Below are positions 1 to 11,639 of a DNA stretch of 64,000 nucleotides, in pieces; position 1 is the stretch's first letter, and each line of letters starts with the position of its first letter. The notes under the pieces are model-generated. The model did no database searches. It was not told the DNA's origin and saw nothing but the letters and a program-made list of their open reading frames with translations. Position numbers and translations under genes: made by a program. Source of the DNA: Archivesica marissinica (taxonomy: Eukaryota; Mollusca; Bivalvia; Venerida; Vesicomyidae); the NCBI GenBank assembly GCA_014843695.1, contig CM026400.1, positions 47,742,221 through 47,806,220 of the forward strand, written 5' to 3'.

Positions 1-3000
1 ATGTCCATTATCCGAGTATTTACATAACATAGCCTCATGGCAATGTCCATTATCCAAGTATTTACATAACATAACCTCATGGCATTGTCCATTATCCAAG
101 TATTTACATAACATAACCTCATGGCAATGTCCATTATCCGAGTATTTACATAACATAACCTCATGGCAATGTCCATTATCCAAGTATTTACATAACCTCA
201 TGGCAATGTCCATTATCCAAGTATTTACATAACATAACCTCATGGCATTGTCCATTATCCGAGTATTTACATAACATAACCTCATGACATTGTCCATTAT
301 CCGAGTATTTACATAACATAACCTCATGGCAATGTCCATTATCCAAGTATTTACATAACATAGCCTCATGGCAATGTCCATTATCCAAGTATTTACATAA
401 CATAACCTCATGGCAATGTCCATTATCCAAGTATTTACATAACATAGCCTCATGGCATTGTCCATTATCCGAGTATTTACATAACATAACCTCATGGCAA
501 TGTCCATTATCCGAGTATTTACATAACATAACCTCATGACATTGTCCATTATCCGAGTATTTACATAACATAGCCTCATGGCAATGTCCATTATCCAAGT
601 ATTTACATAACATAACCTCATGGCAATGTCCATTATCCGAGTATTTACATAACATAACCTCATGGCATGTCCATTATCCGAGTATTTACATAACATAACC
701 TCATGGCATTGTCCATTATCCAGTATTTACATAACATAACCTCATGGCAATGTCCATTATCCGAGTATTTACATAACATAACCTCATGGCATTGTCCATT
801 ATCCAGTATTTACATAACATAACCTCATGGCATTGTCCATTATCCGAGTATTTACATAACATAACCTCATGGCATTGTCCATTATCCAAGTATTTACATA
901 ACATAACCTCATGGCAATGTCCATTATCCGAGTATTTACATAACATAACCTCATGGCAATGTCCATTATCCGAGTATTTACATAACATAACCTCATGGCA
1001 TTGTCCATTATCCGAGTATTTACATAACATAACCTCATGGCAATGTCCATTATCCAAGTATTTACATAACATAACCTCATGGCAATGTCCATTATCCGAG
1101 TATTTACATAACATAACCTCATGGCAATGTCCATTATCCGAGTATTTACATAACATAACCTCATGGCATTGTCCATTATCCGAGTATTTACATAACATAA
1201 CCTCATGGCAATGTCCATTATCCGAGTATTTACATAACATAACCTCATGGCAATGTCCATTATCCGAGTATTTACATAACATAACCTCATGGCATTGTCC
1301 ATTATCCGAGTATTTACATAACATAACCTCATGGCATTGTCCATTATCCAAGTATTTACATAACATAACCTCATGGCATTGTCCATTATCCGAGTATTTA
1401 CATAACATAACCTCATGGCAATGTCCATTATCCGAGTATTTACATAACATAACCTCATGGCATTGTCCATTATCCAAGTATTTACATAACATAACCTCAT
1501 GGCAATGTCCATTATCCGAGTATTTACATAACATAGCCTCATGGCAATGTCCATTATCCAAGTATTTACATAACATAACCTCATGGCAATGTCCATTATC
1601 CGAGTATTTACATAACATAACCTCATGGCAATGTCCATTATCCGAGTATTTACATAACATAACCTCATGGCATTGTCCATTATCCGAGTATTTACATAAC
1701 ATAACCTCATGGCATTGTCCATTATCCGAGTATTTACATAACATAACCTCATGGCATTGTCCATTATCCGAGTATTTACATAACATAACCTCATGGCAAT
1801 GTCCATTATCCGAGTATTTACATAACATAACCTCATGGCATTGTCCATTATCCGAGTATTTACATAACATAACCTCATGGCAATGTCCATTATCCGAGTA
1901 TTTACATAACATAACCTCATGGCATTGTCCATTATCCGAGTATTTACATAACATAACCTCATGGCATTGTCCATTATCCAAGTATTTACATAACATAACC
2001 TCATGGCAATGTCCATTATCCGAGTATTTACATAACATAACCTCATGGCAATGTCCATTATCCGAGTATTTACATAACATAACCTCATGGCATTGTCCAT
2101 TATCCGAGTATTTACATAACATAGCCTCATGGCATTGTCCATTATCCAAGTATTTACATAACATAACCTCATGGCATTGTCCATTATCCAAGTATTTACA
2201 TAACATAACCTCATGGCAATGTCCATTATCCGAGTATTTACATAACATAGCCTCATGGCAATGTCCATTATCCAAGTATTTACATAACATAACCTCATGG
2301 CATTGTCCATTATCCGAGTATTTACATAACATAACCTCATGGCAATGTCCATTATCCGAGTATTTACATAACATAACCTCATGGCAATGTCCATTATCCG
2401 AGTATTTACATAACATAACCTCATGGCAATGTCCATTATCCGAGTATTTACATAACATAACCTCATGGCAATGTCCATTATCCGAGTATTTACATAACAT
2501 AACCTCATGGCATTGTCCATTATCCGAGTATTTACATAACATAGCCTCATGGCAATGTCCATTATCCGAGTATTTACATAACATAACCTCATGGCAATGT
2601 CCATTATCCGAGTATTTACATAACATAACCTCATGGCATTGTCCATTATCCAAGTATTTACATAACATAACCTCATGGCAATGTCCATTATCCGAGTATT
2701 TACATAACATAACCTCATGGCATTGTCCATTATCCAAGTATTTACATAACATAACCTCATGGCATTGTCCATTATCCGAGTATTTACATAACATAACCTC
2801 ATGGCACTGTCCATTATCCGAGTATTTACATAACATAGCCTCATGACATTGTCCATTATCCGAGTATTTACATAACATAACCTCATGGCATTGTCCATTA
2901 TCCAAGTATTTACATAACATAGCCTCATGGCATTGTCCATTATCCAAGTATTTACATAACATAACCTCATGGCAATGTCCATTATCCGAGTATTTACATA

Positions 3001-5025
3001 ACATAACCTCATGGCAATGTCCATTATCCGAGTATTTACATAACATAACCTCATGGCAATGTCCATTATCCGAGTATTTACATAACATAACCTCATGGCA
3101 ATGTCCATTATCCGAGTATTTACATAACATAACCTCATGGCATTGTCCATTATCCGAGTATTTACATAACATAACCTCATGGCATTGTCCATTATCCGAG
3201 TATTTACATAACATAACCTCATGGCAATGTCCATTATCCGAGTATTTACATAACATAACCTCATGGCAATGTCCATTATCCGAGTATTTACATAACATAA
3301 CCTCATGGCATTGTCCATTATCCGAGTATTTACATAACATAACCTCATGGCAATGTCCATTATCCGAGTATTTACATAACATAACCTCATGGCATTGTCC
3401 ATTATCCGAGTATTTACATAACATAACCTCATGGCAATGTCCATTATCCGAGTATTTACATAACATAACCTCATGGCATTGTCCATTATCCGAGTATTTA
3501 CATAACATAACCTCATGGCATTGTCCATTATCCGAGTATTTACATAACATAACCTCATGGCATTGTCCATTATCCGAGTATTTACATAACATACCTCATG
3601 CATTGTCCATTATCCGAGTATTTACATAACCTCATGGCATTGTCCATTATCCAAGTATTTACATAACATAACCTCATGGCATTGTCCATTATCCGAGTAT
3701 TTACATAACATAACCTCATGGCAATGTCCATTATCCGAGTATTTACATAACATAACCTCATGGCAATGTCCATTATCCGAGTATTTACATAACATAACCT
3801 CATGGCAATGTCCATTATCCGAGTATTTACATAACATAACCTCATGGCATTGTCCATTATCCGAGTATTTACATAACATAACCTCATGGCAATGTCCATT
3901 ATCCGAGTATTTACATAACATAACCTCATGGCATTGTCCATTATCCAAGTATTTACATAACATAACCTCATGGCATTGTCCATTATCCGAGTATTTACAT
4001 AACATAGCCTCATGGCATTGTCCATTATCCAAGTATTTACATAACATAACCTCATGGCATTGTCCATTATCCAAGTATTTACATAACATAACCTCATGGC
4101 ATTGTCCATTATCCGAGTATTTACATAACATAACCTCATGGCAATGTCCATTATCCGAGTATTTACATAACATAACCTCATGGCATTGTCCATTATCCAA
4201 GTATTTACATAACATAACCTCATGGCATTGTCCATTATCCGAGTATTTACATAACATAGCCTCATGGCATTGTCCATTATCCAAGTATTTACATAACATA
4301 ACCTCATGACATTGTCCATTATCCAAGTATTTACATAACATAACCTCATGGCATTGTCCATTATCCGAGTATTTACATAACATAACCTCATGGCATTGTC
4401 CATTATCCGAGTATTTACATAACATAGCCTCATGGCATTGTCCATTATCCAAGTATTTACATAACATAACCTCATGGCAATGTCCATTATCCGAGTATTT
4501 ACATAACATAACCTCATGACATTGTCCATTATCCGAGTATTTACATAACATAGCCTCATGGCATTGTCCATTATCCAAGTATTTACATAACATAACCTCA
4601 TGGCAATGTCCATTATCCAAGTATTTACATAACATAACCTCATGGCATTGTCCATTATCCAAGTATTTACATAACATAACCTCATGGCATTGTCCATTAT
4701 CCGAGTATTTACATAACATAGCCTCATGGCATTGTCCATTATCCAAGTATTTACATAACATAACCTCATGGCATTGTCCATTATCCAAGTATTTACATAA
4801 CATAACCTCATGGCAATGTCCATTATCCAAGTATTTACATAACATAACCTCATGGCAATGTCCATTATCCGAGTATTTACATAACATAACCTCATGGCAA
4901 TGTCCATTATCCAAGTATTTACATAACATAACCTCATGGCAATGTCCATTATCCGAGTATTTACATAACATAACCTCATGGCAATGTCCATTATCCGAGT
5001 ATTTACATAACATAACCTCATGGCA
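1..5025. repeat. 42-bp satellite array, about 120 copies
   Basis: Head-to-tail repeat of a 42-bp unit that begins ATGTCCATTATCCGAG and ends CCTCATGGCA; the array is cut by the window start. Copies differ almost only at a few positions (CGAG/CAAG, GGCAATG/GGCATTG, CATAACC/CATAGCC, ATGG/ATGA). Rare length changes occur, for example near 197, 666, 722, 805 and 3592-3630. Because 42 is a multiple of three, several frames on both strands stay open for hundreds of codons; this is not coding evidence. It lies in or upstream of the intron preceding the exon at 5525. Confidence 0.97.
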
Positions 5026-5046
5026 TACAGTGTAAGTTTATTAGTT

Positions 5047-5230
5047 TAGTTTATACAAATTTATTTTAGCTCGATTGCAAAACAAGTTCTTTCAACTTAT
5101 ATTAATCACTCTCAAGACCTCAATCATGATGGAATCCCTCTCCACAAGGGAGAGAGAAGAGGCAATGTGGAATTTAAATGCCTTGCCTAAGAGTACAATC
5201 GTAACCACTCCAGCGGGGCTCGAACTCCGG
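5047..5230 (-). mobile_element. SINE, family 4 (5'-truncated copy)
   Basis: Read on the minus strand it has the family-4 body: GGAATTTAAATGCC region inverted, a GAGAGAG tract, then TTAATATAAGTTG-like and CGCAATCGAGCTAAA-like tail. Matching copies are at 12075, 21222, 24578 (most complete, with tRNA-like head), 22930 (-), 47103 (-) and 56823. The tRNA-like head is mostly missing here; the copy ends soon after the GGGCTCGAACTCCGG box-B-like stretch. Confidence 0.8.
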
Positions 5231-5302
5231 TTGGAGCCGTTACATGTAAGCTTATCAGTACTTCACTTATCTTCCAGTAGTTTTTCAATATTAATTAACA
5301 GC

Positions 5303-5484
5303 TACAATCAAACCTGTCTTAAGCAGCCAGCCAAGGGAGTCAGAGAAAGTGGCTGATTAGCACAGATGACTGCCTAATAGAGATCAAATATATTATAAAA
5401 CAACCGATTGGGAATCTGGAAACTGGCTGCTTAATACAGGTTGACTGCTTAATGGAGGTGACCACTAACACAGGTTTGACTGTA
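5303..5484. mobile_element. MITE with CAGTCAAACCTGT-type TIRs (Tc1/mariner-pogo-like)
   Basis: The left end reads TACAATCAAACCTGTCTTA and the inverted right end TACAGTCAAACCTGTGTTA, both starting at TA, as expected for a TA target site. About 180 bp, with no coding capacity. It ends only about 40 bases before the splice acceptor of the 5525 exon. Single right ends of the same kind occur near 20025-20045 and 43935-43950. Confidence 0.75.
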
Positions 5485-5524
5485 TAATTTATTACTGTAC
5501 AGTCTTTTTTTTATATCATTCCAG

Positions 5525-8263
5525 GCCCAATCATTGCAAAGAATTCCTCAACTGCAGCATAAACCAGGAGATATTACCCACAATGCTTTGATGAAAGCTC
5601 CCAATATATCCACTGAGCAGCTACAAAAGGTCCCTTCACCTGCTCTTCTGGGTATACATCCTTCTATTGCTGGAGGTCAAGGTCATTTGCATCCAGTTCA
5701 AGGTCAAACAGTCATGCTCCAGCCTCCTCCACAGTATGGAGTGAACCAGTCGAGCATTACGAGACAATGGAACCAGTCTCAATGTCCACTTCCTGTAAAT
5801 GTGTCCCAGCCAAATTACATGTTGACTGGGGACCAGCAGGTGGTTCCAGTTATTCCTGTGTTTAAACATGGTTCAGATGGCGTGATGGTTCCTGGCAATA
5901 TACAAGTAGTAGACACAAATAACCAAACTATCAATCAACCCCAACCAATGCACATTCTTTCAACTCCACACGAGAGTATTCATACTTCAGAACAAGGTTC
6001 AGAAAACCAAAACAGCAGAGGGTATACGCATGAAATGGCAGCAGAATTCTCAAATGTTTCCAAAGTACAGACAGTAAATCAGACAATTATATCCAGCAGT
6101 AACCTACCGCAAGGCCAAGTTTTGAGACAGTATCAAATTTTAACCGACCAAGGAACGATACAGTTTCAAGTTCCAGCACTTGAACCGAATGTTGAAGAGA
6201 ACGCAGTTAGTGCACACCAGTCCATAGAAAATTCCACACAATACGTCTCAATTCCCGGAAACAATACACAGAGCAATAATTCAAATCCAAACATGTATTT
6301 CCACATCTTGCCAGAAAATACAGCGAAAATAGATACATTACAAACTGAGCAAAGTGCTGGTTTGAACAACCTTTCTAAGAAACATACTGAAACTAGTAAT
6401 TCGGAACTTATTGCCCAGCCAATGCCTCCTGTGGAACTAAACATGCAAAACCACCAGGCAGTAACTTCAGATGTACAAAGCAAACAGTTAATACATACTT
6501 TTCAAAGGAAAGGTGATAGAAACGGGAACACATTTCAGTCAGATCATTTTCATAATAATAATACTAATAAATGTATTAATCAAACTGCGACTGTGAATTC
6601 AATAAGCACATCTACTGATCATCCTGAAAATATAAAAAGACTGGAACATGGTTCCACTGTTATGCAGGATAGTGTTTCTAATATAAATCAAGTGGACCAC
6701 ACTTCTCAGCCAGTAAATCAACCACAGCTGATTGTTCCCGTTAGTTATATTCCAGCTTCTCACCAAAATGGAACGGGAAATGAACAAGTTCTGTCGCAGA
6801 TTCAAATAAGCTTGGAAACGTATCCGACAGAGAATAACCAGCCAAGTTTCACACAACAGATCATTTTACCACATGGTAATGTTGTGACTTTACCGTTGAT
6901 GCCAGGAACCACTAAAGATATTAATGGTTCAAAATCACAGCTCATAAAGAATTACAGAGACAACATTGATACTGCAAATTATTCCGTTACTTCAGAAAAT
7001 AGTGCTATTCAAAATCTTTCCAGAGAAAATCTGCAGCTACATGCATTGAACCAGAAAGACAATAATACCGTTGTTGACAGTCGGAGTAACACGAATATTA
7101 AATCTGCCAAATCGAGAAATTCTAGTGGCAATTCTAAGAAATCGAGAAATTCTAGCGGTTCATCAGAAAAATCTCGGAAATCGGTGCTTCAGTTTTCTAA
7201 CCTAAGCAGAAATGAGACTCATCAAGAATTAGGGCACTCGAGTTTAAGACCTGAACACTTAACTGAAAGTCATTTTCTATCAAAACTAAACAAAAGCAGA
7301 CATAGGCAATTTAGTGGCAACTCCGAATATGGAGACCGGTCAAGAAAGTCGAGTGGAAATTCTATGATTAGTGAAACAAGTCAAACAAGCGGCCTTACGT
7401 TGTCAAATTTGGCATCACCTAACATTTTTCTTGACAAGGATAAAGGAATATTCTTTATTCAGTCAATGGATGGATTAGAATTTAATGAAATAGACAGTAA
7501 TCATTTAGCCGATTTTATCCAAGCAGTAGAAGCTGACCAGGCTGGAACTGTTGATGACAAACATTCACATCGGAACCAGTCTGATAATATTAGGAGTGAC
7601 AGTGAAATACAGATGTTGAATCAGTCTGGTTTACTGGAAGCAGAAATTGTGAACAAGTCTAGAAGGACTGACTGTGAAATTCTGACACAGTCTGGGAGAA
7701 TGGGTGGGAATATTCAGAATGAGGCTGTAGCAATTGTAGACAATTTTGAAACACAGTCTGCAAACTTCTTAAAATGTCATCATGACATTGAATCTCAGAC
7801 TGGAAAATCAAGTACAAACTTGCGAATGCCTGGACCTACTGAAGGGAAAACATACAGAGAGGTGAATGATGAAAAACATAACGAAGATATAATAGAACAA
7901 ATAGGTGATGTAAGAATACATTCACAAGCTCGCAGTCCTGAGAAAAGAAAGAGTAAAGAAACAGGAAAGAAACATGCAGCAAATCGGCCCAACAAACCAT
8001 CACAAACAGCAAGGTTTAATAACAATGAAATGAATGCTGATGCAAGTGTTCCATCAGCTGAAGATTGCGTTCCACAGAATAGAAGCACCGTCATGTCGAG
8101 ATCATTTATTCCGATTGCCCCGAAAGGTGCGACGAGGTCATGGAGTCTAGATGCACCAACTGCAACCATAAATACCAAAAAGACGTCTCATAACACGCCA
8201 ATACTGAGTAGTTTACTTGCCAGACAGCCGATGAGACACTGTACGAGTAATCCTATAGTATAA
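5525..8263 (+). CDS. 3'-terminal exon of an unrecognised Asn/Ser/Gln-rich protein
   Basis: A 2739-base open stretch in unique, non-repetitive sequence, ending in TAA with an AATAAA signal 10 bases later. It is preceded by a pyrimidine tract and a good acceptor (TATCATTCCAG before 5525). The frame stays open back to the acceptor and has no ATG at the start, so I call it the last coding exon; upstream exons lie beyond the 42-bp satellite. The roughly 912 encoded residues are low-complexity and hydrophilic, with Gln/Asn/Ser-rich segments. A basic serine cluster with repeated SRNSSGNS/SRKSSGNS motifs falls near residues 525-615, and a short more ordered acidic-hydrophobic patch (FFIQSMDGLEFNEIDS) near residue 645. 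There are no transmembrane segments and no catalytic motif. The composition resembles regulatory or transactivation regions, but I do not recognise the family and assign no function. Confidence 0.7.
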   Translation, partial: AQSLQRIPQLQHKPGDITHNALMKAPNISTEQLQKVPSPALLGIHPSIAGGQGHLHPVQGQTVMLQPPPQYGVNQSSITRQWNQSQCPLPVNVSQPNYMLTGDQQVVPVIPVFKHGSDGVMVPGNIQVVDTNNQTINQPQPMHILSTPHESIHTSEQGSENQNSRGYTHEMAAEFSNVSKVQTVNQTIISSSNLPQGQVLRQYQILTDQGTIQFQVPALEPNVEENAVSAHQSIENSTQYVSIPGNNTQSNNSNPNMYFHILPENTAKIDTLQTEQSAGLNNLSKKHTETSNSELIAQPMPPVELNMQNHQAVTSDVQSKQLIHTFQRKGDRNGNTFQSDHFHNNNTNKCINQTATVNSISTSTDHPENIKRLEHGSTVMQDSVSNINQVDHTSQPVNQPQLIVPVSYIPASHQNGTGNEQVLSQIQISLETYPTENNQPSFTQQIILPHGNVVTLPLMPGTTKDINGSKSQLIKNYRDNIDTANYSVTSENSAIQNLSRENLQLHALNQKDNNTVVDSRSNTNIKSAKSRNSSGNSKKSRNSSGSSEKSRKSVLQFSNLSRNETHQELGHSSLRPEHLTESHFLSKLNKSRHRQFSGNSEYGDRSRKSSGNSMISETSQTSGLTLSNLASPNIFLDKDKGIFFIQSMDGLEFNEIDSNHLADFIQAVEADQAGTVDDKHSHRNQSDNIRSDSEIQMLNQSGLLEAEIVNKSRRTDCEILTQSGRMGGNIQNEAVAIVDNFETQSANFLKCHHDIESQTGKSSTNLRMPGPTEGKTYREVNDEKHNEDIIEQIGDVRIHSQARSPEKRKSKETGKKHAANRPNKPSQTARFNNNEMNADASVPSAEDCVPQNRSTVMSRSFIPIAPKGATRSWSLDAPTATINTKKTSHNTPILSSLLARQPMRHCTSNPIV

Positions 8264-8272
8264 TAATACGGT

Positions 8273-8278
8273 AATAAA
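8273..8278 (+). promoter_or_regulatory. Poly(A) signal AATAAA
   Basis: Canonical AATAAA hexamer 10 bases after the stop codon of the 5525-8263 exon. This gives a very short 3'UTR if used; AT-rich sequence follows. Confidence 0.5.
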
Positions 8279-8324
8279 TGTATACTAGTAGGGCCTACTA
8301 GAGTACTATATCAATTTGTTCTCT

Positions 8325-8650
8325 TAAGACTTTCCGTTCCCCCTGTCTGAATTTTTGTCTGCGCCACTTCTGTCGCAAATTGAACAAAACTGGAGCCAAT
8401 TAAGAGCCATATAGTTCACAAATATATATTTGAAGCCATTTGACAAAAAATGGTGCGCCCCAAAAATTATTTTTTTAAAGTTGCCACAAATATTTTTGCC
8501 AATTCACAGAATTTAGTGCCAGTATTTCTTTTGTTGTCGCAATTTGACATTTTTCACAGATAAATATTTAAAGCCATGTTGTGCCAAATATATTAGCCAA
8601 TTCACAAAATTTAGCACCAGTACCGGTATTTGTTAATTGTCGCAAAAGTA
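8325..8650 (-). mobile_element. Decayed hAT-like MITE, same family as 59136-59366
   Basis: Contains GTCTGCGCCACTTCTGTCGC, CATATAGTTCACAAA and AATTCACAAAATTTAGC blocks in the order seen, inverted, in the better preserved copy at 59136-59366 (TIR CAGGGTTCCCTCTG). Ends are eroded, with an internal duplication of the GCCAATTCACA block (8500 and 8600). Confidence 0.55.
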
Positions 8651-9104
8651 CTGCTGTGACTAGATTATGATTACATGTAATTGATTATTAGAATGTAACT
8701 AGATGTTTGTTTTTATATGAAGAATAATCATAATCCAATCAGAACGCTCATTTCAACGCGAACTGCGCCGCTTGAGAAATTTTCAAAACAAATTGAAAAA
8801 TTCTCTGAAATCTCTTTTTTGACGTACATTTTTGACGAATAAACCTACACGTTAGTGGAAACACATTTTATTGATAATGTTATTCACTGTTAAAACTCTC
8901 CCGTCGAAGATTTGTTGTTGTTGCTGACAGAACCCGTGTCCTAGTATGGAAATGTGACCTGCTATGGCCAATGTCTGTGGCAATTGTTTGCAAAGTATAC
9001 ATGTACGCAGCTTAAAGTTGTGTTTTATTTGAAGAACAATATAAAGACTCGGGATAAGCGTTATATTTGAACAGATGTGTACAAAATTGTTTCAGATATG
9101 GCCA
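8651..9104. other. Unannotated intergenic stretch
   Basis: AT-rich sequence with no long open frame, no recognisable repeat and no RNA gene that I can support. Confidence 0.5.
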
Positions 9105-9196
9105 TTTTACTGATCGATGCGAAATCTGACATCCCACAGAGTAGAATCCCTTTTACTGATCGATGCGAAATCTGACATCCCACAGAGTAGAATCCC
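9105..9196. repeat. 46-bp direct tandem duplication
   Basis: The block starting TTTTACTGATCGATGCGAAA occurs at 9105 and again at 9151, identical across the 46 bases. Confidence 0.9.
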
Positions 9197-9278
9197 TGTA
9201 CTTAAATATATATACTAGTACCCCCAAACGTGCCGAATCCCTGTGTGTCCGCATGCACAAAAGATCGCTCGTGCAGTT

Positions 9279-9730
9279 ACCAGCATGGTGGTTGAGTGGA
9301 TTAGATCGTTGACTCAAAATCACGCCCCTCCTCGGTGTAGGTTCGAATCCCACTGGGGGTATCGAATTATTTCATGTGAAGAAGCTATCCAGCTGGCTTA
9401 TGGAAGGTAGGTGATTCTACCTGGGTTCCATTCCGTGCCTAAAATTCTGTCCGGAGAGGCACTCGGGGGTGGGGAGGTCTTCGTCGTATGACACAAGCTG
9501 TTGGTGCCACTTTCAACACCAAAACCTGAAAAGCTATCTAAAGTAGGGTCCTGATTTTACTAGATATGTCAAAACTTGAGTTAGGGTGCCATAGTCCAGG
9601 CAACTTGCCAGCAATTAGTGGTGGTTGAAGACCCCAGGTGCCCCTTCGAGCAGTATTTCACTCTTACACCGACACCCCTAGCCTGTGAACAGGCGTACAT
9701 ATAGCTTGCCTGGTCAGTCAAATAAATATA
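9279..9730 (+). mobile_element. SINE, family 2, with tRNA-Leu/Ser-like head
   Basis: The head at 9279-9360 looks like a class II tRNA: GGTTGAGTGGATTAGATCG (box A region), an anticodon-loop-like GACTCAAAATC, a long variable arm, and GGTTCGAATCC (box B). The body carries AGCTATCCAGCTGGCTTATGG and GGTGCCCCTTCGAGCAGTAT and ends in AAATAAATATA. Fragments of the same family lie at 10280 (-), 19195 (-), 22785 (+) and 41755 (-). A working tRNA is unlikely because the stems are imperfect and the body follows directly. Confidence 0.75.
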
Positions 9731-9738
9731 GTTTAACA

Positions 9739-10023
9739 GACGGATCTGTAGCCCAGTGGTAAAACGCTGGACTGGTAATCCAGGGATCGCAGGTTCGATC
9801 CCCCGTCTGAGCCTAATAAAATTAACAGTCTTTCAGATAGGACGTTAAACCGAGGTCTCGTGTCGGTGCTTTACACCGTGCACGTAAAAGAACCAGAGGA
9901 GATTCTGGAATGGGTCTCTATCATTGCACTATCCTCCATAAATCTAAAATGGCTAATCTCTTCAGGAGGCGTCGCTCATATGGGCAACCGGTAGCGACGA
10001 TAAATAAACGTAAAACACACATA
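9739..10023 (+). mobile_element. SINE, family 1, copy 1, with target-site duplication
   Basis: Full copy of the window's commonest SINE. It has a tRNA-derived head with box A-like GGATCTGTAGCCCAGTGG and box B GGTTCGATCCC; the 7-nt loop CTGGTAA gives a Thr-like GGT anticodon. The central block runs AAACCGAGGTCTCGTGTCGG...CACGTAAAAGAACC, and the tail is GATAAATAAACGTAAAACAC. It is flanked by a near-direct repeat of about 14 bp (AATATAGTTTAACA before, AATATATTTTAACA after). The central block looks like the widespread conserved SINE core of invertebrates (Nin-type), from memory only. Confidence 0.93.
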
Positions 10024-10096
10024 ATATATTTTAACACCGAGACTATTAATTGGGCCGTATTGACTTTCTGATCATGTCATTTTGCCAGAAGTTAAA

Positions 10097-10239
10097 TCGT
10101 GCCTGTTTGGCGATTTCCGATAGAATTCCGTTTCTATATTTAGCGGAGATAGAAGAGTTGTCGTTCTTCAAATATACACCCTCATAAACGAGGGTGTAAG
10201 TAGATGGCGCTACGATCGGAAATCCAGTTTCCCCAGGCT
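10097..10239. mobile_element. MITE-like insertion between 21-bp direct repeats
   Basis: The block GTCATTTTGCCAGAAGTTAA occurs at 10076 and 10240, flanking 143 bp whose ends are inverted copies of GCCTG..GATTTCCGAT. Inside is a short hairpin (CACCCTC/GAGGGTG). The paralogous sequence at 15575-15590 lacks the insertion. Confidence 0.65.
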
Positions 10240-10279
10240 GTCATTTTGCCAGAAGTTAAAGTGAAAAATCGACAGACTG

Positions 10280-10365
10280 GAACCCATGCTACGACGCCCC
10301 ACAAGCAAGCTGGATTTCTTCCTCATGAAATAAGTCGACACCCCTAGTGGGATTCCAACTTACAA
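10280..10365 (-). mobile_element. SINE family 2 fragment
   Basis: Minus strand reads GGAATCCCACTAGGGGTGTC then TTTCATGAGGAAGAAATCC and CAGCTTGCTTG, matching the box B/body junction of the copy at 9279. Confidence 0.65.
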
Positions 10366-10723
10366 CAATGAGGGACTTGAAGTCGTGTAGTATACTGTAA
10401 GAAGGTATGCAACAGATGACGTCGGCATATTCCCAAATCCTCTGATATAAACTGTATAAAACACTCCCAAACACCAGAACTATTGCTACATTTGGTAGTC
10501 CTGATAAATTTCACGTCATTTAAAAAACATTTTCCCGCCTGAACTATGGACTCGCGATACATGGCGATAGATCAAACGCCAATGATAGGGCGTATGTCTT
10601 TGAAAAATCGATCTAAACCTGTCCCCTGGATTTCAGTCGATTTTCTGCGTGCTTCCTCAGAGAATGTATTGTTTGCTTGAATATATATGTAATCCTGTGT
10701 TGACAGATGTGTGGATTGTATGC

Positions 10724-11075
10724 GATTGGATCAGTTGGAACATACTGCCATCTCATGTAGTCAGTGCTGACTCTATCGCAGTATTTAAGTCAGCGCTGGC
10801 TGCATCGATGATGAAGCCATAACAGAACACAGTTGTTTTTATCTTGTTCTTAACAACTACTAACCTCTCTTTGCACACTTCTAGTATATGTACATATTGT
10901 AGGCTTAATGGCTTTTAAGGTGTTAGGTTTTTGCACCTTTTTTTTATCACACTACCAGTGTCCTCTTTGGTGGAATTATAGTAGCTGAGGAGGCCTGGTA
11001 GCTCACTTTTCTAACCCCAACGCATGGCCATAATAGCTCAATTATTGACTGTTAGCCATTAACAGAGAAGAAGAA
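10724..11075 (+). pseudogene. 5'-truncated LINE: reverse-transcriptase ORF C-terminus plus 3'UTR
   Basis: 10724-10822 encodes 32 residues ending in a stop and including WNILPSHVVSADSIAVFKSA, the classic C-terminal end of non-LTR retrotransposon ORF2 (WN-x-LP...VV-x-A-x-S...FK-x-x-L). It is followed by an AT-rich 3'UTR and an (AGA)n-like tail (AGAAGAAGAAG) near 11070. The rest of the ORF is absent, so it is a dead 5'-truncated copy. The clade cannot be assigned from this. Confidence 0.7.
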
Positions 11076-11113
11076 GATTTCCTCAACATTAGCAGAACTA
11101 GAGGTTCGAGACA

Positions 11114-11393
11114 GACGGATCTATAATGCAGTGATTAACATGTTGGACTGGTAATCCAGGGATCGCAGGTTCGATCCCCTGTCTGACTCTAATAAAATTA
11201 ACATTCTTCCAGATGGGAGTTTAAACCGAGGTCTCGTGTCGGTGATTTACACCGTGCACATAAAAGAACCAGAGGAAACTGTAATGTGTCTCTGTCTGTA
11301 TCATTGCACTAATTCTAAAATGACTAATCTCGTCAGGAGGCTTTGCTCATATGACCAACCGGTAGCGACGATAATTAAACGTAAAACACACAC
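11114..11393 (+). mobile_element. SINE, family 1, copy 2
   Basis: All parts are present: tRNA-like head with GGTTCGATCCCC, AAACCGAGGTCTCGTGTCGG core, and GTAAAACACACAC end. It is more diverged than most copies (ATCTATAATGCAGTGATTAA in the box A region). Confidence 0.92.
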
Positions 11394-11639
11394 AGCGTTT
11401 CGAGGGTTATCAGAGCTGTCTCCATTGCATTATGTAAGCAAACTCGCAGGTACATTAACTTTCCAAAGGGTAATGAGGTACATATATGTACAAATGGGTT
11501 TCTGACATGGGACAATTTTTTCAAATGTGATTGGAGCTGTAGATGGTAAGCAAAATAGATCTTAAACTCTTTGAAACCTAGGCTTAAACTCTTTGAAACC
11601 CCGCAATCTCCGTGTGTGTTTTACTTTTATTTATCGCGC

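Noticed and set aside
716..3592. Very long open frames (up to 958 codons) on both strands in the 42-bp satellite
   Set aside because: The unit is a multiple of three with no stop in several frames; frames are open on both strands and consist only of the repeat. No coding signal.
9279..9360. Stand-alone tRNA-Leu/Ser gene
   Set aside because: Mismatched stems, no terminator, and immediately followed by a SINE body; treated as a SINE head. The same holds for all family-1 tRNA-like heads.
10289..10562. Short minus-strand frames near 10.3-10.6 kb
   Set aside because: They overlap a SINE fragment and show no domain; chance ORFs.
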